Shown here piece after piece: positions 31,530-43,061 of a stretch of DNA of 64,000 nt (position 1 is the stretch's first letter; every line of letters begins with the position of its first letter). The notes beneath the pieces are model-generated. The model saw only the letters and a list, made by a program, of their open reading frames with translations. It was not told where the DNA came from and searched no databases. Source of the DNA: Elmis aenea (taxonomy: Eukaryota > Arthropoda > Insecta > Coleoptera > Elmidae); contig OX393578.1 of NCBI GenBank assembly GCA_947652605.1, positions 53,637,415 to 53,701,414 of the forward strand, read 5' to 3'. Made by a program: the position numbers and the translations under genes.

Positions 31530-32791
31530 TGGGTCGATTCTGTGTAATATCGTAACGATCGTAAAATCGTAACCTTGATTATTTACGATATCTGCTATTC
31601 CGTGCGCTTCTACGACATCGTAAGTATTTGCGATATCGGAAATAATTGAAAATATTTTACGAGTGCCCTTGACGTTATCGAACATAACCTCGTAAGATAA
31701 TTTTAAGCGGTTTTAAGTGATAATATGGAGCTGAATTTAATAATTGGATTATTATTAAAGGAAGATTAATTCATGTTTTTCTGGTTGACATTTCCAAGAA
31801 CTAGTTACTGGTGACACACATAACAGACCGCCTATAGTTATAAATTTGATAAACCTCTTCGGCAAACCCCCACCCTTCAAAGTCTCGGACATTTCAAAGA
31901 CTTCTCACCCCTACGACATCGAAAGGGGGTGGTTGCCGAAGGAGTCTTTGAAATGTTTGCTGGGGGTGGGGTAGTTTTTCAACAGAGGGGTTGCCGAAGA
32001 AGTCGGTGGCCGTAGTGGTTGCTGAAGAAGTCTTTGAAATGTCCACCACTCCCGGACGACTTCTTTGGCAACCCCAAACACCACACTCTCAGACATTTCA
32101 AAGACTCTTTCAGCAACCACCCTCTGGTCATTGTCGACGACCTTGAAAGACTTCTTCGGCAACACCTAAAACCACACCCTCAAACATTTCAAAGACTCCT
32201 TCAGCAACCACCCTCTGGTCATTGTCGACGACCTTAAAAGACTTCTTCGGCAACACCTAAAACCACACCCTCAAACATTTCAAAGACTCCTTCAGCAACC
32301 ACCCTCTGGTCATTGTCGACGACCTTGAAAGACTTCTTCGTTACCTTCAAACATCGATCATAGTAAGCTCCGGATGGACATGCCATCGAACTGTCGCATC
32401 AACTCTTATGACCCACTAAAAGCTTTATATAGCAACCACTTACACAGATTTAAAAAAACCAAAAAATATTCTTTTGAAAATTAATAATCACAAAAATTAA
32501 CCCCTTGACTGGTCTATACGAACTGAGTTCGGGCGTTCTTTTCGCGCTAAATACCGAGGCTCTACGATTTAAGTTTGGGGATTTTTACCGCTTTTGCACT
32601 GTTGTCAAATGGTATATTACAATATGTGTGAAGTTCCATCATAGTTGCTTATCGTAACCATATTTTCCTACGATCAAGGTTATAGAGGTTTGCTAGAATT
32701 GACATTATCGTAAATCTATAACTCCACAATTAACGATTCACTCGTATTTTAAAATTTTACGATTTTACGACAGCGACACAGAATCGATCCA
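31530..32791. mobile_element. PIF/Harbinger-type MITE with internal tandem repeats
   Basis: TGGGTCGATTCTGTGT and its complement form the ends, with TAA directly outside each (31527-31529 and 32792-32794). A TAA duplication is typical for PIF/Harbinger. The subterminal regions are full of TATCGTAA/TTACGAT words. The middle holds an inverted and tandem repeat block (31,840-32,345). No transposase. Confidence 0.75.
31840..32345. repeat. 91-bp tandem repeat with an inverted neighbour
   Basis: Three units start at 32069, 32160 and 32251, exactly 91 bp apart, each with ACATTTCAAAGACTC, CAACCACCCTCTGGTCATTG and GACTTCTTCGG; units two and three are almost identical. The preceding 31,911-32,040 carries the same words in inverse orientation (GTTGCTGAAGAAGTCTTTGA). 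Chance ORFs across it are not genes. Confidence 0.8.
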
Positions 32792-32794
32792 TAA

Positions 32795-33320
32795 ATTGCC
32801 AAATTAAGTAAGAATTGAACGATTTACCAAATTTTAGACGTGGATTTTGTTTTGTGAAAATGATTTCAATAGAAAAAAACTTTTGGAAAACGCTTAAACG
32901 TGTGAAGATGTCAAAGGAGTTAGGATCAAAAATTAAAATTTGATTTAGCCCTTTGCCTTCTTTATTTCATGTGTAGTCATATAACTAAATATTTTGCCCT
33001 CAATTAATTATTGCAGCAACGTTTTTAAGAAAACTGAATGAAAAATCTTAAAGCACTTGTAAGTCTTTTGATCCTGGAATGTTTGGTTTTAAAAATACTG
33101 GTTACGTCAGTTTTAATAAGCGAACATTTTTATGTTCGTCATAATTTAAAAACTGCTAATAAAGCCAAAACATTTGCTTTTAAGAGATCTCGAATACTTC
33201 AAAATTCCTTTCTTCCCATGGTAATGAATTTCGCGAAAAACGAGTCTCATTGCTTACGAATAGCATTTTTTAATGCGGAATGTATGTAAATTTTCCGAGA
33301 ATTGAATTATTATATTTGGC
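32795..33320. other. AT-rich spacer, nothing recognised
   Basis: One 83-codon plus-strand frame (33038-33289) starts MKNLKALVSLLILECLVLKI, a hydrophobic start resembling a signal peptide. It lacks other support such as codon bias, homologous domains or splice sites. Confidence 0.25.
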
Positions 33321-34060
33321 GTGTATATTACTGTCAGACATCAATTTACATTCCTTACGAGCGAAAAATGCCAAAAAGCCGAAGTGGCCAATATAAAATT
33401 GGGAACGCGGACGTTCCGGGGGCAGCTCACCGCACATAACTGCACATAACCCGAAACATAATTACGCGAACAATGGCAAGTAAGTGTGCCCTCTGCCGGT
33501 GCCACAGTAGAACATCCGCTCCATAAAACGCAGGGATGCAGCTCGTAAAATATGAAGCTCGCGAGTCGAATTGCTAGCAGCAAAAAGTGTAATTGCAAAT
33601 TGGCCTCGGCTTCAAAAGCTCGGTGGCGGGTCGTAAACCGCGCTCGTAATGCCACAGATTACACGACTCCGATGGGTTTATTATTGCCACGACGCCATGC
33701 ACACCTCGAACTCCTTAATTCTTCACATTAATGCTTTAATTGTTCTGTTTAATGTCGCGTGCACGGTGCTCCTAAATGCGAGGTTGTTAGGGAATTTTAT
33801 ATAACGCCGCGCTTAAATTTACGACGCTATCTCTTTTGCCGCGCACCTATACACTCCATGCAAAATAATTATGCCCGCACGCTTTTTACAAGGCCGCAAT
33901 AATGTTCATGTTTACTTCAGATTAACCGTCAAGTAATTGCAGCTCCGTCGAAAAGGGCAATACTCCAAAATAAAAAGGGAACCAAATTTGTTTACCAAAA
34001 ATAAACTAGAGGCCACCAGATTCACCAACCATTGTGTGTGTTTGTGTTTATGTTAGGCAG
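33321..34060. other. Less AT-rich unique island, candidate regulatory DNA
   Basis: 33,330-33,960 is comparatively GC- and CG-rich, unique in the window, and contains homeodomain-type words (TTTATTATTGCC, TTTAATTG, CTTAATTC). The 104-codon minus frame (33341-33655) has no recognised domain. Looks like conserved non-coding sequence; inference only. Confidence 0.35.
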
Positions 34061-34062
34061 AA

Positions 34063-34185
34063 TTAGTGAACTTGCCCAGTTTATAAAATTCGTGAAACAG
34101 GCAGAACAATTGCAGAGTTCGTGAAATTAGATTGCCTATTAAGCGAAATCGGCACTTGCCTAATTCGCGAAATAGACAAGGCTAA
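34063..34185 (+). repeat. Imperfect minisatellite, about 25-30-bp unit
   Basis: Around five diverged units of the type AATTCGTGAAACAGGCAGA: GAATTAGTGAACTTGCC, AATTCGTGAAACAGGC, AGTTCGTGAAATTAGATTGCC, TTAAGCGAAATCGGCACTTGCC and AATTCGCGAAATAG. Confidence 0.5.
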
Positions 34186-34187
34186 AA

Positions 34188-34330
34188 TAGTATATTATAT
34201 ACCAAGGTAGAGAAGTCAACTATTATAGCCTGAGGGCTCAGATTAGATCACGAGGCGCGAAGCGCCGAGGGATGTAAGGGCCCGAAGGCTATAAGACTTC
34301 TATACCGTGGTGTATATACTATTTTTTCAC
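34188..34330. mobile_element. Small hairpin MITE with GGCGCGAAGCGCC core
   Basis: Ends AGTATATTATATACCAAGG and the complement of AGTATATACACCACGG pair with each other, followed by GAGAAGTC and its complement GACTTCT. Inside, TATAGCC/GGCTATA pair and the centre has the palindromic GGCGCGAAGCGCC. A further inverted word (TTTTTTCACTACTAGTAA) pairs with 34,885-34,905, suggesting a second hairpin next to it. Confidence 0.5.
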
Positions 34331-35193
34331 TACTAGTAAGACAAACCCATTTTTGTTATGTACGCACTTTCTAACCTAAAATATAAAAAGTTAAGTACCT
34401 ATCTATTCTATAGAAATATTGAATCTGCGTGTTACTCATCTTGCTAAATCACTATTGTTATTAAAAAACATTGTTTTTAAGCGATGGTTTCATCTAAAAT
34501 ACTGACATTATTAAAACTTTTCTCTTTTTTACCTTGTGTCAATCGACGGTGTGGATATTGACAACCATAGAAGAATTGACAACCGTCATTTATTACGGCG
34601 CGAAAGTCGTGTTATTTAAATACACCAAAGTTTTTAAAATTAAATTAATTTATTTAAACAACGTTTTAAATGCTAAAATACCAATAAAGTGAATTTCTCC
34701 ATCATACTAAATCGTCCTATATTTATTTTTTTTTTTAAAACTACAACAGCATTATCAAAAAATATAAATTTGTTCATTATTCACCAGTGGTTAATAATGA
34801 AAAATTGTTTACCTGTAACCATGCATAGGTAAAGAAATTGAATTTCACGGCATTCTAATATACGTCATAATGCTACGCTATATTACTAGTAGTGAAAAAA
34901 AATATTTTACCAACTTTTAAGCTAGCCTTCGATAAAAAATGTACCTATGTACCTATTTATAAACTCAGCAAGTTCACTAATAATTACATATGCAAAGATT
35001 AAGGTGGCGCTCCAGGCATTCTAATTAATCTCATCTTCGTCAAAGTGAAAGTATTTGATATTTGAAACAGTTTTTTTATAGAAATTTCCAAAATCTACTA
35101 GGTTAATTCTTTTTAACGTTTTGTTTGTGGCGGTATATTACCATGAAAACCGCAATAAATCGAAAAATATAAACTTAATACATTATTAATCAG
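34331..35193. other. AT-rich stretch, nothing recognised beyond the hairpin partner
   Basis: AT-rich unique sequence; the only feature is the inverted TTACTAGTAGTGAAAAAA word near 34,887. Confidence 0.35.
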
Positions 35194-35195
35194 TA

Positions 35196-36124
35196 GAGTA
35201 AAGTGCCCTAATATGGAATACTTTTTTGTATTCGGCAATAATAATCACATTTATTCAACAGAATTTTGCAAAACAAATTATAAGAAATTTGTAATGAATA
35301 CGCAACACATTACTCGAATTCTGGTACGATTATACGGTAGATATTTCTTATATAGCTATTTTTTTTTAATGTTACTACTATTCCATATTAAGCTCCAGGG
35401 GAACCTAATAATACTAGGGGTTCTTAATATGGAATATAGAATTATATAGGAAATATACATTAAAATAAACAACTGCTCATAGATTAATCTTTTATTTCTT
35501 TCTGATTTGCATTATTACTTAAACCAAACCAAAACTCTGTTATTTATGTAAATTAAATTATAATTCAAGTGTCATTCGAACTAATTGTTGATAATTTATT
35601 TATTTTTTACAGGTAGGACAATAGAATTGTTTTTTTTTGGGTATTTTGCACATTTTTCGTCTGCCCATTTCTGACACTTTTGACACTGAACCCATATTGC
35701 TGTACTTAGTGACCATAATCATATTCATTAAAAGGCACCTCTATGTATTCCATATTAGGCATCAATGTGACATTTCAAAAATCGGTATATGTAAAACATG
35801 AAATGGTCCCAATCAAAATTTTGGTCTATTTAATTGAAATGTAAAGGCTCATGCTAAATAAACATGCAATAAAATATTTTATATCATTTACCCTAGCATA
35901 TAATATTTTGCACTGAAAGATTTAGCCTAAAAACTCAGTAGCACGTCAAAAATATATTTGAAACTGTTATGTAATCTAGTGAATATTTTTTAACTATTTT
36001 ACATTTGGGAATGTGTGATCAATGTACAAATAGGTACATATACTTTCCAACAGATATTTATTCATTGTCATAAAACTGATGTATTCCATAATAGGTAACT
36101 GTTCCATATTAGGGCACTTTACTC
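35196..36124 (-). mobile_element. F1 element copy 3
   Basis: 929 bp, TA-flanked (35194-35195, 36125-36126), perfect F1 ends. The finger-like tail lies on minus at 35600-35715, with WAD instead of WAH and a 2-bp length change that breaks its frame. A few bases are missing in the internal TAATATGGAATA cluster near 35,408. Confidence 0.88.
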
Positions 36125-36396
36125 TAATAGTTTTCTAAGATAATTAAATGATCAAGAAACTGAAAAAAGATATAAAATTTTTGATTTAAAAATTTAATGT
36201 TTGAAGTTTAGCCAAGTGAACCAGGAGAAAGAGATGCCCTGTGTATTATTTTAAAACTTTAATAAGTTAGTAACCCCTATGAGAGTAACACTATTGTCAC
36301 ATAAAGAAATTTGCCCTGACATTGCCAAGTTGTTAAATATTAATATTACTTTAGAGTGCTGTTCCTGTCAATATTTAAAAAAACGGAAATCACTTA

Positions 36397-37100
36397 CCAG
36401 GGAAAGTCACGATACGTTGTCGCTAGAATTTGATTAAGGCTGTATTTATTGCATCAAGATCATCAAAACTAAATGTTTTCCAGAGTTATACCTGCGACTG
36501 GCCATTTTCTTCAGAAAAATAGGGAAAAAACTGAAAAGCTGAATAATAAAAGTAATTTTTGCAATCGGATTGGTCATAAAACCGTGAGAAACAAATTTAA
36601 AAATTTTCTATTTAGCAATTCGCGCATCTTTTGCAAATAAAATGGTGCAAAGTTTTTGAAAAAATCTTAAACGGTTCCGGAGAAAAACGCGAAAAACGAG
36701 GTCTTTGTAAAAAAGGTTTTCCCCATGTTTAACGCCTATGCAAGTCGCATAGATTTTGTTATACAACTTATAAAATAATAGCGCTTTTGCAGGGGTTTTG
36801 TTTTTGACATTTTTCTCCGGAACCGTTAAAGATTTTTTCAAAAACTTGGCACCATTTTACTTGCAAAGAATGCACACATTAGTAAATAGAAAAATTTCGA
36901 TTTTGTTTTTGACGGGTTCAGGGTCAACGCGATCGCAAAAATGACCTTTTTATACCAATTTTTCGGTTTTCCCCCTATTTTTCCGAAGAAAATGGCCAGT
37001 GGCACGTATAACTCTGGAAAACATTTAGTTTTGATATTCTTGATGCAATAAACACAGTGTTAATCAAGTTTTAGCGAAAACGTATCGTGACACTTCCTTG
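36397..37100. mobile_element. Palindromic element, TTA-flanked (copy 2)
   Basis: Second copy of 12758-13471: GTCACGATACGTTGTCGCTA at the left arm, complementary CGTATCGTGAC at the right, with AACGGTTCCGGAGAAAAACG and its inverse near the centre. TTA lies outside both ends. The bases after the right end (GAAAC) also resemble copy 1, so part of the flank may belong to the repeat. Confidence 0.75.
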
Positions 37101-37360
37101 TTAGAAACCACAGTTTTTAGGTAAAAAAAACCTCTTTATTTTTAGAAAAATTACTCATTTAAATTTTAAAATACAAACTATACAGACTGTATATCGGTGC
37201 GCATAGACGAAATACTCTGTACAGTTGAAAACAATTTTAGGTTAGTAGTAAATGACCAAAAACAACTTTGAACACTTTTTTTTAATTTCTACCAATAACC
37301 GAGCTATCGATATTTGTTTTGGCTGAGACACCCCGTATTAAAATAAATCATAGGTAGTAC

Positions 37361-37698
37361 CAGATTTAAGACGAGTGAGTCCCTAAATTAATTTTTTTTT
37401 TGCCCCTTTTAGAGCAAAGCGTTATTTTAAGAGCCAACTTTGTACCAAATAAAGCAAATGATCGGAACACACGCAGGTTCTACAGATCAACAATTCATCA
37501 TAGGCGATGTTGCACAATATTTACAAATAATAAATTAACAGCTAATGCTTTATTGTGCGGGAGATTTGTAATTAGTATTTTGGAGAGTTACATTAAAACT
37601 TTTATGATTTTTAAATAAAAATTTGTTGGCATATTTATTATTAACCATTTTTGTGAGGCCCTAAGCATTGTCTAGCTTATTGTGTAAATCCGGCCCTG
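37361..37698 (+). mobile_element. Possible hAT-type MITE remnant
   Basis: The right end TAAATCCGGCCCTG is the complement of CAGGGCCGGATTTA, a widespread hAT terminal sequence. A degenerate left end, CAGATTTAAGACGAGTG, lies at 37361. No 8-bp duplication is visible, so this is weak. Confidence 0.35.
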
Positions 37699-38615
37699 AT
37701 CATATTTTCTTTTAATAAAAATCGAGATAAAACAAATGTAATTTTACAAAGTAAATTACATTTTTTAACATCCCTAAATGGTTTTAAAAATGTAGGTGCC
37801 ATTTAAAAAAACAATTGTACCAAATTTTTAAAAAAATTATATTTTTATTTAATAATTCCGCTGTTTACACACACACATGGACGTCATCGCGAAAATAGTT
37901 AAAACGTGTTCAAACGACCTCAAATGTAAATCCGTTAAATCAAAAATTGTAGCGATTACAATACTTTCTTCATACGTTTTATGGCGAAAGCAATTACTAA
38001 ATTACAGCCCTTAGAAGCACGAAGGAGTGTCAAATATTCTTGCTAAGACACTAAAACCCCCCGAAAATACAAAATCAACAAAACGGCTTTACATCGATCG
38101 CGTCAAACGATTCTCCTGCTGATAGCGAACACAGCGAGGTTATTAAAAAAGGCTCTTTTAATGTTTCTCCGACAATAAAATATGTCTGGAAAAAAACGGG
38201 CGCAATGAAAATATTTGCACAGAGACTTCAATTTATAATAAATGAGTTTTACCATCCAATTGATTAAAATTATGCAAACAGACTGGCTTCTTTCCGTACG
38301 AAAGAAAGTCAACGTTGAGTTTTTATAACTGCTGTGTATTTTTGATAAGGGCGATGTAATTTATTTTAAACATCCAACAATTCATGCATTTTTCATAGCT
38401 ACGAAGTAGTTATTTTAAATATGTAATAATTCATATTTAACCTACTTATTAGGTATAACCCAATAAGATTTTCAATTACTTTTAACGTCTGGCGCTGATT
38501 GTATGATTATAAAAGGTTTTGGCCTTTCTCCATAAATCTATTAAACATTTTCGATTAGTTAAAATCTTGATTCATTCATTTTTTTCGGAGATTTATATTT
38601 GCTTCATTAATATTT
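37699..38615. other. AT-rich unique stretch, nothing recognised
   Basis: Short opposed ORFs only, no repeat signature. Confidence 0.35.
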
Positions 38616-38619
38616 TTTC

Positions 38620-39345
38620 GCGGAGGTGGTCTCATTTCAGGTTCCTGTACTGCGACCTATTGGTCTATTGTACCCTCTGCGGATAGCCCCTTAAAGAAGT
38701 CCTGTGCTTTTGAAAAACTCCAGGATTTTCTTTAAGGGTGTTTTTCTTAACTCTTCCTGGTTGGCTTTTTCCATCCCTAGAAGTCTACGCCGATAGGGTG
38801 TGAATCCTTCACACCGGCATATTACGTGAAGAGGAGGTTCTTCTTCTCCACCACATCCACTGCATATATTGGCCTCTTGCAGCGCTATTTTGTAGAAGTG
38901 TTTGTTTAGCCCACAGTGTCCTGTGACAAGTCCTGTGGCTGCTCTGATATCTATTCTGCTCATCCTGAGCATTTCTTTTGTCTTTTCTTTGGAGACCATT
39001 GACAGGTTAGCCTTAGAATGGGCTTGTCCTGCAACTTTTTTCCAATGAGCATTATGCCCCTATTAATTAATATGCCATTAAGACACCACTTGGCTGTTCC
39101 ATAGCATGTACCAACTGCGGGTTCTGGTCCGAAAAAAGGTGTCTCTCTGCCAATTTTGGCTAGGCGATCTGCCTTCTCGTTCCCTGGTATATTAGTGTGC
39201 CCTGAGCACCATACCAGTTCAACATTATTCCTGCTTACTAGCACGTTAAGTGCCCGGATGCATTACAGAACAAGTCCTGAGTTTACTTCCGACGAGCCAA
39301 GAGCTTTTAACGCTGCTTGGCTGTCGGACAATATGAAGATTCTTT
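38620..39345 (-). pseudogene. Non-LTR retrotransposon ORF2 3' end (RNase H and Cys-rich tail)
   Basis: In non-LTR elements with an RNase H domain, this enzyme degrades RNA in the RNA:DNA hybrid after reverse transcription. On minus, coding begins near 39,340 with IFILSDSQAALKALGSSE, carrying the RNase H Asp motif. After a stop and a shift it continues in 39244-38960 with VELVWCSGHTNIPGNEKADR and LAKIG, the last conserved RNase H motif with its Asp. A further frame (38999-38691) gives LVTGHCGLNKHFYKIAL and then CSGCGGEEEPPLHVICRC, a zinc-binding-like C..C..H..C tail, ending in a stop. The 5' part (endonuclease, RT) is absent, as expected from 5' truncation. Clade probably I/R1/LOA-like; not decided. 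At least two frame disruptions make it inactive. Confidence 0.8.
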
Positions 39346-39349
39346 AATT

Positions 39350-40490
39350 ATTAAAATCTCTTTCTAATAGTGTATCTGCACTTTATTAATTAAGTTTCTT
39401 ATGCGAAATAGAGCATCTAATATATTATTTATATGTTAAAACATGTTTGCTTCCAAGAAAACAGTTATATAAGAGAAAAGTTTTGGATCTGAAATATTGA
39501 TTCCTAAAAGATCACATGCATTATTATTTTTAACAGCAAATGATTTGGAGCAAATGTTTAAAAGGAAAATAATATTGCAATTTACCAAAAAAACAACTGA
39601 ATTAGAATTGCTAAGAAATGTTATCAATTAATCGAAAAGATGTTTTGTCTTAAAATTTATTTTTTTAAATAAAACAGTCAGTTGTGGTTTCATCCGTCCC
39701 AAAAGTACAAAATACTGTGGCACTAATGATTAAAATGCATCACGATGATACTGTGGGTAATAAAAATGACAAAAATTACTATGATTTTAGGTTACAACAA
39801 AACTAAGGAAGAATTTGATAATGTATACCATAGATTTGCCTTTTCAATGTGTATACCAACAAACAAAGCGATGAGCAATGGCAGTAGTTTAAAAAATTAT
39901 TGATGTGAAGGCTTACTAGTATAATGCTTTCATATTCTGCTAAAAAATTAATTTATAATGGCAGAAGCACCTTGTAAAAAATAAAACATTCCTAATAAAT
40001 TTGAAAAATCTTCCGTTGAACTTGCTAATTGAGCCACAAGGGGCAACACGTGCGTCAATGTGAATATGCTACAATGGTTGCACAACAAATGCAAACCACA
40101 AGTAAAACACAAGCAAATTTTATCACCAAATCAGCAAAAAGGTGCAACCGTTGTCCTTCATATAAAGGCAATAAAACAAATATTAGTTCTAAATATTTAT
40201 GTAAAACAGAAGAGTGTTATTACTAGCAGACTTGCAAAAAAAAACATAAAATTACTTGTATTTTATCTGTGTAGGTATTGCATTATTTCCTTCCTACACA
40301 TTGTTACTAAAAAAAAGTGCTACATAAATCTACTTTTTAATATTAAGTTTTTGTCAGTTATATTTGTTGACATAAAACAAATGAATATTAAGAATGAAAA
40401 ACAACAAATATGTTTATTTACATAGTAAAAAGTACTGCAACAGATAGGGAATTTATACCATATTGGTCCATTTAAAAATGTTGTTATTAA
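39350..40490. other. AT-rich unique stretch
   Basis: A 121-codon plus frame (40060-40425) is Lys/Ile/Asn-rich with hydrophobic runs, as chance frames in such AT-rich DNA usually are, and overlaps another ORF. No domain recognised. Confidence 0.3.
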
Positions 40491-40495
40491 ATATT

Positions 40496-40915
40496 ATTTT
40501 TAATTTTGTCTTCGGAGTTTACCCGCGTAGTATTTACAAATTCTCGACGTTTCGGCCAGCTCTCTCTGGCCATTATCAAGAGATTATGAAAAGCTATTAA
40601 CAGAAGACAAATTGTTGCAGGGATTTTTACAGGCATGCGCTGTTCATAACTAACGTGAGCTCTGGTAGAGATATGCATCGCCCTCTCAATCCCATTTAGT
40701 ACTGGGTTCTCAAGGTGTTTACCCTTGCGATGCGCTCATTGCCATGAACCCAATTTGCCAAAAATGTCATTTACAGTTAGGCCAGTCGTAAAGGCGTTCC
40801 AACAAGGGCTAATACTGGCCAATACATTTATTAGTACATAGTTCAGGCATGCGAATAAACCAGTTTATGTATTTATACATGGATTGGTTTTAAATCGTTT
40901 GTAGGAACAAACCTA
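40496..40915 (-). mobile_element. Penelope-like fragment with degenerate hammerhead-like block
   Basis: On minus, the dispersed repeat (40915 to 40620, as at 30245) is followed by TTGATAATGGCC, an 8-10-bp loop, GGCCGAAACGTCGA and then ACGCGGG. This resembles the CTGATGATGGCC..GGCCGAAACGTCG block of Penelope-like elements, with two changes in the first core box. Reverse transcriptase coding is not present. Confidence 0.55.
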
Positions 40916-41270
40916 TTACTAGATAACAGAAATATATTTATAGTTCAGTGATGTTCTGCTACTAATATTGATAGATTTAAATGCGTTCTTTTTCATTTGC
41001 AATTTTGGTGTTTTTCCTTTAAAAGTTAACATGCCACAAATTTGCTCTAATGGCAAATTAACCCTAAATAAAAACTGACAACAACATTTTGTCCAAGTAT
41101 ATCAAACCGATAAACACCGGTAGATTTTTAACTGCGTGTATTATTTTTTCCGTTAAAGTGAAACAAAAAATGGAACAATAGGGAGGTAAAATGATTTTAA
41201 ACGAATGTAATAAGGTTTTATCCTTCCTGGGCAAGGATTTTTCCTACATAAAAATAGACGCGTAATATAT
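40916..41270. other. AT-rich spacer
   Basis: Nothing recognised. Confidence 0.3.
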
Positions 41271-42480
41271 GCATTATTAAAGACACCTATAGATGGGGTA
41301 GTTTGAGGGTCTTAGATGGCGATCCCTTTTTGCATTCAATCGGCTTACGTGGTCCGTGACCGTTCGCTGCCTCAGAAAGAACTTCCTCGTTTGGAATAAA
41401 ATGACCAGAGAGCAGACCGAATCAGACTCAAAGGGCGCGTCATAAAATAATCATTGAGTTGAGTGGGTTTAGCGATGGACGCCAGCTCCTGGCTCAGGGA
41501 TTATGGGGTTACGGTTCGAATATGTTTACAAATGTACGCCCTTTGTTATTCGTATACACATCCACCTAAACGCTAAACACACAGAAAAAAATTAAGCCGC
41601 GTCGAATTTTGCCTGAAAACTCTGCCGTAAAGCGTTGCACTTTCAGAGTTTTACTTACGGAGCAAACTCTGCTTTGAACTGCTGTTAATTATAAATCACC
41701 GTTTTCGTCTTTTGTAGAGTAATTATTTTCCTTTACTGCTGCGCGCTTCGCGTTCATATTTACTGCATACAATGTTATGCAAAACGAATTTAATTTTAAA
41801 ATCTGTATATGCATGAATTTCCATGTTGTTTCATTTATTTCGAGAGCAGATGCACGCATACAGCTGCGGTCACAGAAAACAAAATTCAGTTTAATTAATA
41901 AATAAACCTACCATCTGACAGGCACGTAAATATTAAACAACATCACGAACAATATCCGCGCAAAACGATTGTTTAAAACGTCTCGAGAAGCGCGCGTTGT
42001 CTGAAATAATAAATTATCTTTATTACTCGTCGTCAAATTCTTTAGCCATTCTGTGATTTACCGTATACAATATTTTGATGAGTGGAACGCGTCTCGTGTA
42101 TAAAGGAGAATTCCTGCCTCTATACAAGCTTCCGGACCCCAAATAAATTAATAAGAGTCATCAGAGGGAGCTCGGGAAATGATTACAGACGGACAAATAA
42201 ATAAGAGACAAACATCAAAAAGAAATCTCGCGGATGACGTGGCAGCGGGGAGTAAAAACTTGGAGCCGATCCGGAAGAAAAAGTCTAAAGACACAAACAC
42301 CATCTTATGTTTGCGGCTCTAGCAGATCATGATTGAAAAACTTGGTATTTTTCGTCTTTGATGAGAAGTTTTTGGTGAAAGCGTCGTAAGAAAGTGCGCG
42401 GCGGAGGTTGATGACAGATTGTGAGCCGGAGTTGTTCATTCTAAGCGATTTCTTTTCACGATTCACAAATATCGCTCGGA
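41271..42480. other. Long less AT-rich unique island, candidate regulatory DNA
   Basis: About 1.2 kb of non-repeated, comparatively GC-rich sequence with CG-containing words and TAAT/AATTAA homeodomain-type cores. No ORF over 60 codons. The largest repeat-free island of this kind here together with 48.8-50.0 kb. Function is inference. Confidence 0.35.
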
Positions 42481-43060
42481 AATATGTTCCTGAGATTATA
42501 ATTTATAATAAGAAACCTTTATTTAGCTTTGTGGCTGATTCTACGTAATTTACATCTTAATAATATATTTATTTGAATACATTTTCTTAGATCATTAATA
42601 CTTAACATTCTTTTAAGACGCTATGTGCACTTTTTTTTAAATAGAAAGATGTTGTTCGTTAAATTTCCGCAAGCAATTTATTAAAACTCTTTAACTCCTA
42701 AATATCGTCTCCCTAGAGTTGTTTTGTTCCATATCACATGTAGATCATTTTGAGAAAATCGACTTTAAAGTTTCTGTTTTTATCACTTTGTTAAGAATAA
42801 ATATTTTTGCGTTTAATTTTTCTGAAAAAGCCTTAAATTACTTAAATGATAAATTAAAATTATTAAATTTTTATGCAATTTTAAGTTACTACCAATTTCA
42901 AAATAGATATGGAACAACCTACTCAGCTAGGTATTAATTTTTTTTAGCTTGTTCCATGTGTATGGTATTTTTACAGTATTTAGATAAGAGGTCAAGTTTA
43001 TTTAGATTACAATAATTTTAATAAGGATAAGCAAACTGCCAAGATAAAAGTTAACCTTCA
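42481..43060. other. AT-rich spacer
   Basis: Contains a weak inverted pair GTTGTTTTGTTCCATATC / GATATGGAACAAC (42,718 and 42,906) but no clear element. Confidence 0.3.
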
Positions 43061-43061
43061 A

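Noticed and set aside
31840..32345. Regularly spaced repeats considered as a CRISPR array
   Set aside because: Units are contiguous 91-bp tandem copies without unique spacers, in a eukaryotic transposon setting.
33038..33289. ORF with a hydrophobic N-terminus resembling a signal peptide
   Set aside because: A hydrophobic Leu/Ile/Val run is common in chance AT-rich frames; no homology or supporting context seen.
40060..40425. 121-codon ORF as a host gene
   Set aside because: Lys/Ile/Asn-rich composition matches chance translation of AT-rich DNA, overlaps another frame, and shows no domain.
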